Shown piece by piece: positions 23,780 through 32,863 of a stretch of DNA of 34,347 nt. The first letter of the stretch is position 1. Each line of letters opens with the position of its first letter. This DNA is from Sphingomonas echinoides (GTDB lineage Bacteria; Pseudomonadota; Alphaproteobacteria; Sphingomonadales; Sphingomonadaceae), in NCBI RefSeq assembly GCF_029623395.1, contig NZ_JAPYKK010000041.1:1-34347 (forward strand), given 5' to 3'. The position numbers were made by a program, and so were the translations under genes. The notes below the pieces were generated by a model. That model saw nothing but the letters and a program-made list of their open reading frames with translations. It ran no database searches and was not told where the DNA came from.

Positions 23780-24847
23780 ATGACGTCCCGCTGGGTTCGT
23801 GCCATCGTCGCGACGATCCTCGCGATCGTTTTCGTCTCGATGGTCATCACCGGGTGCACGCTTGCCGCGCCCAACAATGCCGCGCCGACCTTCGCGATGA
23901 CGTGCCTCGCGTTCGCCATCATCGCCTTCTTCGGCGGGCGGATGCCGACCGCGGTCGCGGTTGCGGTCGGCGCGCTCGAACTGGCCTTCATCCTCCCGGG
24001 CGAGGGGTTTGCGGTCAGCGATCCGGATCATGCGATGGGCCTGATCGCGGTGATCGCCACCGGGGCGATCATGGCGTGGTATGTCGGCCGCCGGGATACG
24101 CTTTCCGCGGCGCTGGCGGCGGAAGCCGAAGCCAGCCGGAACGTCGCCGAATGGCGCAGCGTGGCGCATTCGGAACTCGCGCACCGGCTGTCGAACGATC
24201 TGTCGATCATGGTATCGATGGCCGCGATCAAGGCGAGCGACGCGACCAGCCCGGAAGCGCGCGCGGTTCTGGCGGACATCAGCGGCCGGCTGGTCGTGCT
24301 GGGCCGGGTGTATCAGCGGCTGGAAGTCCGCGACCGCGATACCCAGGACGCCGTCGCCGCCCGCCAGTTCCTCCTCGACCTTTGCGACGACCTGCAGCTC
24401 TCCACCCTCAGCCTCGGTTCGATTTCGCTGCGCACCGACATCGACGAGACGCTCCGTCTGCCGATCCGCACGCTGAGCCTCCTCGGCCTCATCACGAATG
24501 AAATGCTGACGAACGTCCGCAAACACGCCTTCCCGGATCACCATGGCGGCGAAGTCCTGCTGTATCTGCACCGGCACACTTTTCGCCCCGATTGCGTCGA
24601 GCTGATCGTGACCGACAACGGCGCGGGGTTCAGCGGAGGCGAGGCCAAGGGGCGTCGCGGGCGCAGCCTGCTGGTGATGCTGGCGAACCAGCTCGACGGA
24701 ACGATCGCCTATGCGCGCATCTCGGGCACGACCGTCGCGACCTTGCAATTCGCCTTCCCGACCGCAACCCGCAAACCGCTCGGCGACGGATCGGCGGGCG
24801 AGGCACCGCGGGACCGGACGTGGGCTATCCCGCAGCCAGTGGAATGA
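23780..24847 (+). CDS. Membrane-bound sensor histidine kinase, HisKA_2/HWE-like
   Basis: A 355-residue kinase with N-terminal membrane helices (about 7-27, 37-52, 57-73, 85-101) and almost no periplasmic domain, similar to DUF4118-type sensors. The phosphoacceptor is His135 in ELAHRLSNDL, the HisKA_2 style box. The ATP-binding domain shows LGLITNEMLTNVRKHAF (N box) and VTDNGAGF (G1). GGAGG at 23768-23772 supports ATG 23780 over TTG 23759. No dedicated response regulator is adjacent; it may signal through a single-domain or PhyR-type regulator elsewhere. Its 3' end overlaps the convergent kinase gene by 23 bases. The promoter box shared with the RND operon suggests control by the neighbouring response regulator. 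Confidence 0.83.
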   Translation: MTSRWVRAIVATILAIVFVSMVITGCTLAAPNNAAPTFAMTCLAFAIIAFFGGRMPTAVAVAVGALELAFILPGEGFAVSDPDHAMGLIAVIATGAIMAWYVGRRDTLSAALAAEAEASRNVAEWRSVAHSELAHRLSNDLSIMVSMAAIKASDATSPEARAVLADISGRLVVLGRVYQRLEVRDRDTQDAVAARQFLLDLCDDLQLSTLSLGSISLRTDIDETLRLPIRTLSLLGLITNEMLTNVRKHAFPDHHGGEVLLYLHRHTFRPDCVELIVTDNGAGFSGGEAKGRRGRSLLVMLANQLDGTIAYARISGTTVATLQFAFPTATRKPLGDGSAGEAPRDRTWAIPQPVE

Positions 24848-26174
24848 CCATGGCGAAGCGCGCCCCGCCGCCGGGGCCATCGCCAATGTCCAGATGGCCG
24901 TCGTGCAGGTCGACGATCCGCTGAACGATCGACAGGCCGATCCCCGCACTGTCGGAACGCTTGTGGTCGGCCCGCCAGAACCGCTGGGTCAGCAAGCTGC
25001 GGTCCATGACCGTGATCCCCGGCCCGTGATCGGTGACGATCAGTGCACCGGCAGGGTCGACCGCGATTTCGATCGGTGTTCCGGCGGGCGTGTGGCGGAC
25101 GGCATTGGTCAGGAAATTCGACAGCGCGATCGACAGCAGCACGCGGTTTCCGCGCACCCAGACCGGTTCGGCCGGAGCGTCGAGCGTCACCGGGTGCTGG
25201 CTTGCCAGCATTTTCGCGGCAGCCTCGCTCAGCGTCTCGTGCGCGACCGCGACCAGGTCGACCGCAAGCAGGTCTTCCCCCAGGATCGCGTCCGCGCGCG
25301 CCAGATCGTGGAGTTGCGACACGACGTGCGAGACACGGTCCGTTTGCGCGAGCAGGGCAGTACGCAACCTGTCGTCCCCAACCGAATCGAGCTGAATGCG
25401 CAGCGTCGCCAGCGGGGTGCGCAGTTCGTGGACGACGTTCCCGACGAATTCCGCCTGCGCGGCGAAGCTTTGCTCCAATCGTTCGATCAGGCCGTTGGTC
25501 GCCTCGACCAGTGGACGCACTTCGGTCGGCAAGCCCGCATCGGGCAGCCGGACATGCAAACTGCGCGGACCGATCGCGGCGGCACTGGCCGACACCGTGC
25601 GCACGGTGCGCACCAGCAGCGCGATCAGCACGCTGTTGACGAGCGGGAGCAGCAGCAGGATCGGCAGCAACACCGCGAGATAGCGGGTGAGGAAGCTGCG
25701 GGTGATATCGTCGGTGATCGCCCCCGGACGCGTTTCGTCCTGCGACACCAGGATCCACAACGGCGTCGCGCCGACTCGCACCGGCACGCTGACCATGACG
25801 TAACTGCCGCGCTTGACCGCTTGCGGCGCGCGCCCTCTGGGAACGACCCTCCACGGGACGTCGCCAGCGTGGGGACTGGCCATCACGATCCATCCCGAAG
25901 CGCCAAGGATGGCGAAGGCGCGGCCGTCATAGGTGCCCGCGTACAGCGCCTCGAGCGCCGGGGGGAGCAGCACGCGCCCGGGAGACGCCGCCACCGTCAC
26001 CTCCGCCGCGATCGCCTGCGCCTGCGAAACGAGCAGTTCCTTCTGATAGACCGCCTTGGTCCGATGCAGCACCGATCCGGTCAGCAACGGGATCAGCACC
26101 AGCACCAACAGGATCGCGCCGCCTTCCAGAAGCAGGATCCGCGCGATCAGCGACCGCGGCCAGCCGATCTTCAT
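24825..26174 (-). CDS. Two-component sensor histidine kinase (QseC/CusS-like)
   Basis: A 449-residue classical HisKA kinase. Two membrane helices (about 13-34 and 165-188) flank a periplasmic sensor domain of ~130 residues, followed by a HAMP-like linker (RTVRTVSASAAAIGPRSLHVRL). The phosphoacceptor is His249 in VVHELRTPL. The N box is NFLTNAVRHT, G1 is VTDHGPGI and G2 is SAGIGLSIV. It starts inside the stop of its response regulator (4-base ATGA overlap). Adjacency to an RND efflux operon suggests it senses the exported metal or toxic compound; the sensor domain has no His/Met-rich metal motif, so the signal is unknown. Confidence 0.92.
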   Translation of the reverse strand: MKIGWPRSLIARILLLEGGAILLVLVLIPLLTGSVLHRTKAVYQKELLVSQAQAIAAEVTVAASPGRVLLPPALEALYAGTYDGRAFAILGASGWIVMASPHAGDVPWRVVPRGRAPQAVKRGSYVMVSVPVRVGATPLWILVSQDETRPGAITDDITRSFLTRYLAVLLPILLLLPLVNSVLIALLVRTVRTVSASAAAIGPRSLHVRLPDAGLPTEVRPLVEATNGLIERLEQSFAAQAEFVGNVVHELRTPLATLRIQLDSVGDDRLRTALLAQTDRVSHVVSQLHDLARADAILGEDLLAVDLVAVAHETLSEAAAKMLASQHPVTLDAPAEPVWVRGNRVLLSIALSNFLTNAVRHTPAGTPIEIAVDPAGALIVTDHGPGITVMDRSLLTQRFWRADHKRSDSAGIGLSIVQRIVDLHDGHLDIGDGPGGGARFAMVIPLAAG

Positions 26175-26845
26175 GCCGCCGCGCGCAGCATATAGCCAAC
26201 CCCGCGGATCGTCTCGATCACGATCGTCGCACCCGCCTGTTCCAGTTTCCGGCGCAGGCGATGGACATAGACTTCCACCGCGTTCGATCCGAGCGACTCC
26301 GACAAGCCGAACAGCTGGTCCTCGATCGTCGCCTTGACCACGACCCGCCCCGACCGGCGCAACAGCACGTCGACCAGGTCGAGTTCGCGCGCGGACAGCA
26401 GCACGGCCTGACCCTCGACCGTCAGCGCCCGCGCCGACGGATCGAACCGCAGATTCCCAACCGCGAGTTCCGTCCCCGCGAACCCGCCTTGCCGCCGCAG
26501 GACCGCGCGGAGCCGCGCCACCAGTTCCTCGACGTCGAACGGCTTGGCCAGATAATCGTCGGCGCCGTGATCGAGCCCGCCGATCCGCGCGGCGGTATCC
26601 CCGCGCGCGGTCAGGATGATGACGGGGACGGGATCATGCCGCGCCCGCAAGCTTCGCAGGACTTCCATCCCGTCCGCATCGGGCAAGCCGAGATCGAGGA
26701 CGACAGCGCTGTACCGGGCCGCGGCGGCCATCTGCAACGCGTCCCCGGCGGTCGCCGCATGGTCGCTGGCAATGCCCCGCCGCGTGAGCGCGGCGGCGAG
26801 CGCCTCGGCCAGCTCGCGATCGTCTTCCACCATCAACAACCGCAT
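26171..26845 (-). CDS. OmpR/PhoB-family response regulator
   Basis: A 224-residue two-domain regulator. The receiver domain carries the acidic pair VEDD (6-9), phosphorylation site Asp51 in VVLDLGLPD, and Lys near residue 101 in YLAKPF. The C-terminal winged helix (about 125-220) shows LSARELDLVDVLL and VEVYVHRLRRKLEQ, ending in IETIRGVGYML, the usual OmpR-type DNA-binding end. MRLLMVEDD is the canonical family start although its Shine-Dalgarno is weak. It is divergent from the RND operon; the direct repeat between them fits the 11-base half-site spacing of this class of regulators. Confidence 0.93.
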   Translation of the reverse strand: MRLLMVEDDRELAEALAAALTRRGIASDHAATAGDALQMAAAARYSAVVLDLGLPDADGMEVLRSLRARHDPVPVIILTARGDTAARIGGLDHGADDYLAKPFDVEELVARLRAVLRRQGGFAGTELAVGNLRFDPSARALTVEGQAVLLSARELDLVDVLLRRSGRVVVKATIEDQLFGLSESLGSNAVEVYVHRLRRKLEQAGATIVIETIRGVGYMLRAAA

Positions 26846-26907
26846 CGTCTTGCCCCGGACTTTCCTGCCAACCCGCTCTTGCAGAAACCTTTCGGGTAAA
26901 AATAGGT

Positions 26908-26938
26908 CTGTAAGCCTGCTGTAAGCCAAGCCTCCTAG
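26908..26938 (+). promoter_or_regulatory. Candidate response-regulator box and -10 element of the RND operon
   Basis: CTGTAAGCC (26908-26916) is repeated perfectly at 26919-26927, giving a GTAAG-N6-GTAAG core with an 11-base period. TCCTAG (26933-26938) follows 7 bases after the second core and would be the -10 element. The box lies in the gap between the divergent response-regulator and RND genes and may also autoregulate the two-component pair. Confidence 0.65.
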
Positions 26939-26980
26939 TGCGCCGCGACGACATGCCTCGCAAGCGAGTTTGACATCGAG

Positions 26981-28237
26981 ATGACGGCAACGACCGACCA
27001 CGGCATTGTATTGCCGACCCCAACAAAGCTGGACCGCCGCGCCCAATTCCGGCTGCTGGGGGTCGCCGCCCTGATCATCGTCGCGATCTTCGTGCTGGTG
27101 GCGATCATCCGCGCCGCGACCAAACCCGCCGAGCCCGTGACGCACGCAGCCCCCGCCGGGTCCTTCGCACCGACACGCGACCAGCTTGCCGCGATGAAGC
27201 TGATGACGGTGCGCGACGGATCCGCGGTCGGCGGAATCCAGGCTACGGGGACGATCGCGGTCAATGGCGACAGCAGCACGCCGGTGCTGCTTCCCTTCTC
27301 GGGGCAAGTCGCGGCAGTGTTCGTCCAGGCCGGGCAGAAGGTCGTGCGCGGGCAGCCGTTGCTGCGGATCGCGTCCCCTGATTTCGTCGAGGCGCGCGAC
27401 CAGTTCCTCACCGCCAGCGCCCAGCGCGCGACCGCCGCCGCGCAAGTCCGAATCGCGCAGGATACCGCGACCCGCCAGGCCGCAATCTACCAGACAGCGG
27501 GCGGCGCGCTCAAGGATTACCGTCAGGCGCAAAGCGATCTGGTCACCGCGCAGTCCGCGCTCCGCTCCGCCGACGCCGCGCTGGCGGCGACGCGCGACAA
27601 ACTATCGTTGCTAGGGAAGGGCGCGACCGAGATCCGCGGGATCCAGGCGGGCGGCGATGCGATTTCGTCGCAGACCGTGTACCGCGCGCCGGTCGCCGGA
27701 ACGATCGCGACGCGCGACGTCGCGCCCGGGCAGTATGTCACCGCGGGCGGGGACAAGCCACTGATGACGATCGCCGACGCAAGCCGCGTCTGGCTGATCG
27801 CACAGCTTGCCGAGGGCGATGCCGCGAGCGTCCATCTCGGCGACCATGTCCGCGTCACCACGCCAGCCTATCCCGGTCGCGTGTTCGACGCGGTGATCGA
27901 CAATATCGGCGCCGCGCTCGATCCCGCGACGCACCGCCTCCCGGTCCGCGCGACCGTACGCAACGACGACAATGCCCTCAAACCGCAGATGTTCGCGAAC
28001 TTCACGATCGAGCAGCGCAGCGGCGAACCCACCGGGATCTACGTCCCCGCCGATGCGGTGATCCACGAAGGCGACAAGGCGACCGTGTGGGTCGCCGGAC
28101 CCAAGGGCTATCTCTACGCGCGTCCGGTCCAGGTCGCGGACAGCAGCGGCGGGGTCGACCATATCGTCGCGGGGCTGAAACCGGGCGAGCGGATCGTCAC
28201 GTCCGGCGCGTTGTTCGTCAACGAAGCAGGACTCTGA
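26981..28237 (+). CDS. RND efflux periplasmic adaptor (membrane fusion protein)
   Basis: A 418-residue HlyD/CusB-CzcB-type adaptor. One membrane anchor lies at about 25-44. It is followed by the first half of the lipoyl/barrel-sandwich domain (PFSGQVAAVFVQAGQKVVRGQPLLRI, 105-130), an alpha-helical hairpin (about 135-210), the second half (YRAPVAGTIATRDVAPGQYV) and a beta-barrel and membrane-proximal domain (IYVPADAVI). It links the inner-membrane pump to the outer-membrane channel. No His-rich metal-binding N-terminal extension is present, so metal substrate is not proven. Its start has only a weak Shine-Dalgarno (GAG next to ATG). The pump gene starts 1 base after its stop. Confidence 0.88.
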   Translation: MTATTDHGIVLPTPTKLDRRAQFRLLGVAALIIVAIFVLVAIIRAATKPAEPVTHAAPAGSFAPTRDQLAAMKLMTVRDGSAVGGIQATGTIAVNGDSSTPVLLPFSGQVAAVFVQAGQKVVRGQPLLRIASPDFVEARDQFLTASAQRATAAAQVRIAQDTATRQAAIYQTAGGALKDYRQAQSDLVTAQSALRSADAALAATRDKLSLLGKGATEIRGIQAGGDAISSQTVYRAPVAGTIATRDVAPGQYVTAGGDKPLMTIADASRVWLIAQLAEGDAASVHLGDHVRVTTPAYPGRVFDAVIDNIGAALDPATHRLPVRATVRNDDNALKPQMFANFTIEQRSGEPTGIYVPADAVIHEGDKATVWVAGPKGYLYARPVQVADSSGGVDHIVAGLKPGERIVTSGALFVNEAGL

Positions 28238-28238
28238 C

Positions 28239-31200
28239 GTGAACGGCATCGTCGGTTTCGCGCTGCGCCAGCGCGTCCTCATCCTGATGCTGCTGGTCGG
28301 GTTGATCCTGGCCGGGGGGATCGCCTTCTACAATCTCAATATCGAGGCCTATCCCGATCCGGTTCCCCCGATGGTCGAGGTGCTGACGCAGAGCAACGGC
28401 ATCTCCGCCGAGGAGATGGAACGCAACGTCACGATCCCGATCGAAGTGGCGATGGCGGGCGTCCCGCACATCACGGCCGTCCGCTCGATCTCGCTGTTCG
28501 GCCTGTCCGACATCCGGATCCAGTTCAGCTACGATTATACCTTCGCCGGCGCCGAGCAGAAAGTGCTGGGGCGCCTGTCGCAGCTCGGCAATCTGCCGGG
28601 CGGCGCGCAGCCGCAAATCTCGCCGACCAGCCCGATCGGCGAAATCTACCGCTACCGCATCAGCGCGCCCAAGGGCTATTCGGTGATGGACCTCAAGACG
28701 TTGCAGGATTGGGTCCTGCAACGCCGGTTCAAGCGCATTCCCGGCGTCGCGGACGTGACCGGCTGGGGCGGCAAGTTGCGCACCTATGAGGTGGTGGTCG
28801 ACAACGACCGGATGGTCGCGCACGGCGTGACCGTGGCGCAAGTGCTCGCCGCGATCGGCAAGGGCGACAGCAACGTCGGCGCGCAGACGATCAACTTCGG
28901 GTCGCAAGCGGCGATCGTCCGCGGCGTCGGGCTGATCCAGTCGACCGACGCGATCCGCAACGCGCTGGTCGCGACCAATGCCGGCAACCCGGTGCTGGTC
29001 AAGGACGTCGCGACGCTCCGGATCGGCAACGCCCCGCGGCTCGGCATCGCGGGCGAGGGGCTGGACGACGACATCGTCATGGGGATCGTGCTGATGCAGC
29101 GCGGCGCGCAGTCGATGCCAACGATCAACGCGGTCCAGAAAGAAGTCGAGACGATCAACGCGAGCGCCATCCTGCCCCCCGGCGTCAAGCTCGAACGGAT
29201 CTACGACCGGTCCGAACTGATCGGCGTGACGACGCACACCGTGATGCACAATCTGGTCGAGGGGATCCTGCTGATCTTCGTGCTCCAGTGGCTGTTCCTC
29301 GGCAATTTGCGCAGCGCGGTGATCGTCGCGCTGACCATCCCGTTCGCGCTCGCGTTCGCGGTGATGATCCTGACGGTGCAGGGCGAATCCGCCAATCTGC
29401 TGTCGCTCGGTGCGCTCGATTTCGGGCTGGTGGTGGATGCCAGCGTCATCATGGTCGAGAACATCTTCCGCCACATGGTCGAACGCTCCGCCGCGATCGA
29501 CAGCGGCCATACCCACGCAACGCCTGCAAGCCGCTTCTCCGCGATCCTCCACGGATCGAGTGAAGTCAGCCGCGGGATCTTCTTCGCCGCCGCGATCATC
29601 ATCGCGAGCTTCATCCCCTTGTTCACGCTGACCGGGGTCGAGGGCCACATCTTCGGCCCGATGGCGAAGACCTATGCCTATGCGATCGCGGGCGGGCTGA
29701 TCGCGACCTTCACGGTGTCGCCGGTGCTGTCCGCACTGCTCCTCCCGGACTCGCTCGACGAGGTCGAGACCTGGGTCGTGCGCAAGCTCCGCGCGGTCTA
29801 TGAGCCGGCGGCCGCGTTCGCGCTGTCCAACCGGATCGTCACGCTCGGCGGCGCGGCGTTGCTGCTCGTCACCGCGCTGGTCGGGATGCGCTCGCTCGGG
29901 GTCGAGTTCCTGCCGCATCTGGAGGAGGGCAATCTCTATATCCGCGCGTCGCTGCCGGGGTCGATCTCGCTTGAGGCGGGGCAACCCTCCGTCAACGCGA
30001 TCCGCGACATGATCGCCGCCTATCCGGAAGTGCAACGCGTCATCTCGACGCATGGCCGCCCCGACGACGGCACCGATGCGACCGGCTTCTTCAACGCCGA
30101 ATTCTACACGCCCCTCAAACCCGCCGACCAATGGCCCGCGGGCGTCACCAAGGAAACGCTGACCGCAGAGTTGCAACACCGGCTGCACGCGCGATTCCCC
30201 GGCGTTGATTTCGAATTCTCGCAATACATCCAGGACAATGTCGAGGAAGCCTCGTCCGGTGTGAAGGGCGCCAATTCGGTCAAGGTGTTCGGCCCCGACC
30301 TCCCGACGCTGCAGCATCTGGCGGAGCAGATCCGCGACCAGATGGCGAAGGTGCGCGGGGTCGCCGATCTCGGCATCTCCAACTCGCTCGGCCAGCCGAC
30401 CGTCCAGATCGACATCGATCGTGGCGCGGCGGCGCGCTACGGCCTCACCCCGGACGACATCAACACCGCGGTCGCGGCGTCGATCGGCGGGCAAAGCGGT
30501 GGCGACCTGTACGAGCGCGGCACCGACCGGCACTTCCCGATCGTCGTGCGGTTGAAGGACGCGCAGCGCGACAGCCTCGAGGCGCTCCGCCGGATCACGA
30601 TCGGCGCACCGTCGCCGACCGGGACCGGGTCGGTCCAGGTGCCGCTGTCCGAAGTCGCGAACGTTCGCCTGACGACGGGCGCGTCGTTCATCTACCGCGA
30701 GCATCAGGAACGCTACGTCCCGATCAAGTTCAGCGTGCGCGGGCGCGATCTCGGCGGCACGGTGGACGAGGTGCAGGCGCGGATCGCGAAGACGATCATG
30801 CTGCCGCCGGGCTACAGTCTCGAATGGGCGGGCGAACTGGGCAGCCTGACCAGCGCGGTCAACCGCCTCGAGATCGTCGTCCCGATCAGCCTCGTGCTAA
30901 TCCTGGTGCTGCTCTACGCCAACTTCTCCTCGGTCCGCGACACGCTGCTCAGCTTCAGCGTAATCCCGATGGCGATCATCGGCGGCGTGCTCGCGCTCGC
31001 GCTGACCGGCACGGCGTTCAGCATCTCGGCGGCGATCGGCTTCGTCGCGCTGTTCGGGATCGCGGTGATGGACGGCATCCTGATGGTGACGACCTTCAAC
31101 CAGCATATCGACCAGGGGTTCGATCGCGACGCGGCGCTGGCCGGCACGGTCCGCACCAGCCTGCGCCCGGTGGTGATGACCTGCCTCGCCGCCGCGATCG

Positions 31201-31427
31201 GGCTGCTGCCCGCCGCGATCTCGTCGGGGATCGGCAGCCAAGTGCAGAAGCCGCTCGCGCTCGTCGTGGTCGGCGGGATGGGGCTCGCGCCGATCCTGAT
31301 CCTGCTGGTGCTGCCAGTGCTGATCGGGCGCTTCTCGCGGCATGTCGGCCCCGAGGATCGCGGCGCGCACGGTCGCGACGTCGGGCATCATCCGCATCCC
31401 GGTGCGCCGCAGGGAGAACCGGCATGA
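28239..31427 (+). CDS. RND efflux pump, CusA/CzcA (HME) family
   Basis: A 1062-residue inner-membrane proton-driven pump with the usual 12 helices and two large periplasmic loops. The helix-4 proton relay is DFGLVVDASVIMVEN: Asp394, Asp400 and Glu407, the three acidic residues that mark the heavy-metal efflux class (Asp, Asp, Glu in CzcA). The N-terminus LRQRVLILMLL and the motif NIEAYPDPVPPMVEV also fit this class. The C-terminal tail has a short run with histidines (GHHPHPG). Zn/Co/Cd-type cations are possible; the substrate cannot be fixed by reading, and no partner metal genes occur in the window. Start GTG 28239 is 1 base after the adaptor stop. Confidence 0.9.
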   Translation: MNGIVGFALRQRVLILMLLVGLILAGGIAFYNLNIEAYPDPVPPMVEVLTQSNGISAEEMERNVTIPIEVAMAGVPHITAVRSISLFGLSDIRIQFSYDYTFAGAEQKVLGRLSQLGNLPGGAQPQISPTSPIGEIYRYRISAPKGYSVMDLKTLQDWVLQRRFKRIPGVADVTGWGGKLRTYEVVVDNDRMVAHGVTVAQVLAAIGKGDSNVGAQTINFGSQAAIVRGVGLIQSTDAIRNALVATNAGNPVLVKDVATLRIGNAPRLGIAGEGLDDDIVMGIVLMQRGAQSMPTINAVQKEVETINASAILPPGVKLERIYDRSELIGVTTHTVMHNLVEGILLIFVLQWLFLGNLRSAVIVALTIPFALAFAVMILTVQGESANLLSLGALDFGLVVDASVIMVENIFRHMVERSAAIDSGHTHATPASRFSAILHGSSEVSRGIFFAAAIIIASFIPLFTLTGVEGHIFGPMAKTYAYAIAGGLIATFTVSPVLSALLLPDSLDEVETWVVRKLRAVYEPAAAFALSNRIVTLGGAALLLVTALVGMRSLGVEFLPHLEEGNLYIRASLPGSISLEAGQPSVNAIRDMIAAYPEVQRVISTHGRPDDGTDATGFFNAEFYTPLKPADQWPAGVTKETLTAELQHRLHARFPGVDFEFSQYIQDNVEEASSGVKGANSVKVFGPDLPTLQHLAEQIRDQMAKVRGVADLGISNSLGQPTVQIDIDRGAAARYGLTPDDINTAVAASIGGQSGGDLYERGTDRHFPIVVRLKDAQRDSLEALRRITIGAPSPTGTGSVQVPLSEVANVRLTTGASFIYREHQERYVPIKFSVRGRDLGGTVDEVQARIAKTIMLPPGYSLEWAGELGSLTSAVNRLEIVVPISLVLILVLLYANFSSVRDTLLSFSVIPMAIIGGVLALALTGTAFSISAAIGFVALFGIAVMDGILMVTTFNQHIDQGFDRDAALAGTVRTSLRPVVMTCLAAAIGLLPAAISSGIGSQVQKPLALVVVGGMGLAPILILLVLPVLIGRFSRHVGPEDRGAHGRDVGHHPHPGAPQGEPA

Positions 31428-32863
31428 AGCGGCTTTCGATCGCCGTCCCGCTGCTGCTGATCGGCTGCACGGTCGGCCCGCAGCACCCGACCACCGCGCT
31501 GTCGCTCGCGCCGCCGACCCAGGCCGGACGGATCACCGCGACCAGCGGCGTCGACCAGACGATCCAGCCGGGCATGGCGCTCGATCCCGAATGGTGGCGG
31601 CGGTTCCGCAATCCCGCGCTCGACGCGCTGGTCGACCGCGCGCTCCACGCCAATAACGAACTCGCGACCGCCGACGCCGCACTCCGCCAGGCGCAGGCGC
31701 AGGTGACGGTCGCCGCGGCGGCGGGGAAGCCGCAGGCGGATCTGTCCTACCAGGGCCAGCGCGCGCGCGTGTCCAAGGCGCTGCAAAGCCCGCTCGCCGA
31801 TCCCAGCCAGACGCTCTACTCGCTGCACACCGCGCAGCTCTCGGTCACCTATCCGCTCGACCTGTTCGGCGCGTCGCGTAACCGCACGCGGTCCGCGCGC
31901 GCGGCGGCGGAGGTCGCCGCGGACCGGCTGCTCGCCGCGCGCTCGACGATCGTCGCCAACCTCGTGCTCGCGGTGATCCAGCACGCGTCGCTCTCCGCGC
32001 AGATCGCCGCGGCGAACGACAGTATCGCGGGCAATCGCGACATCCTGCAATTGCTCAACCGCCGGGAGCGGCTGGGCGATATCGGCGCGGCGGACGTCGC
32101 GGCGCAACAGACCGTGCTCGCGACCGCCGAAGCGTTGCTCCCCCCGCTGATCCGCCAGCGCGATCATCAGCGCACGCTGATCGCGATGCTGCTCGGCGTC
32201 GCGCCCGGCCTGCCGCTCCCGCCCTTGCCGGCGCTGGAGACGCTGACGCTGCCGGATACGCTCCCGGTCGGTCTGCCCGCGCAGATCGTCGCCGCGCGCC
32301 CCGACGTCTGCGCCGCCGAAGCGCAGATGCGCGGCGCGGGCGCGGATGTGGGCGTGGCGATCGCAGCGCGTCTGCCCAACATCCTGCTGACCGCCACCGG
32401 GGGCAGCACCGCGCTCGATATCGGCGGCCTGTTCGCCAGCGGGAACCCGTTCTGGGCGCTGCTCGGCGGGGTGACGCAACCGCTGTTCCACGCCGGGGCC
32501 TTGCGCGCGCAACAACGCGCCGCGGAAGCGGCGCTCGACGGGGCGAAAGCGCAATATCGCAGCGCCGCGTTGCAGGCCTTCGCCGACGTCGCCGACAGCC
32601 TGTCGGGGCTCCGTACCGATGCGACCGCGCTCGACGCCGCAACCCGCGCGAACGATGCGGCGACGCAGAACCTGACGTTCACGCGCCGGCAACTGACGCT
32701 TGGCGGGGTAGGGACACTGACCGTCTTCAACGCGACGACGGCAAGCGCGCAATCGAATGCGTTGCTGATCCAGGCGCGCGCGATGCGCCTGGCCGACACC
32801 GTCGCGTTGTACCAGGCGGTCGGGGGCGGGGTGATCGCGCCAGCAAACCGGGGGGAATCCTGA
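31424..32863 (+). CDS. NodT-type outer-membrane efflux lipoprotein (TolC superfamily)
   Basis: A 479-residue outer-membrane factor. The lipoprotein signal is VPLLLIGC with lipidated Cys15. The mature protein starts TVGPQHP, the typical NodT opening (VGPxYxxP-like), and contains the two TolC-like repeats with long helices (ALRQAQAQVTVAAAAGKPQ, then AAEAQMRGAGADVGVAIAARLPN). It completes the tripartite pump. AGGGAG at 31411-31416 precedes ATG 31424; the gene overlaps the pump stop by 4 bases (ATGA). The open frame upstream to 30824 is inside the pump gene and is ignored. The next gene starts on the last base of its stop (TGATG). Confidence 0.92.
   Translation: MKRLSIAVPLLLIGCTVGPQHPTTALSLAPPTQAGRITATSGVDQTIQPGMALDPEWWRRFRNPALDALVDRALHANNELATADAALRQAQAQVTVAAAAGKPQADLSYQGQRARVSKALQSPLADPSQTLYSLHTAQLSVTYPLDLFGASRNRTRSARAAAEVAADRLLAARSTIVANLVLAVIQHASLSAQIAAANDSIAGNRDILQLLNRRERLGDIGAADVAAQQTVLATAEALLPPLIRQRDHQRTLIAMLLGVAPGLPLPPLPALETLTLPDTLPVGLPAQIVAARPDVCAAEAQMRGAGADVGVAIAARLPNILLTATGGSTALDIGGLFASGNPFWALLGGVTQPLFHAGALRAQQRAAEAALDGAKAQYRSAALQAFADVADSLSGLRTDATALDAATRANDAATQNLTFTRRQLTLGGVGTLTVFNATTASAQSNALLIQARAMRLADTVALYQAVGGGVIAPANRGES

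Noticed and set aside
28218..30704. An 828-codon open frame opposite the RND pump gene
   Set aside because: The composition is that of an antisense shadow (Arg/Asp/His-rich), while the + strand encodes a clear HME pump.
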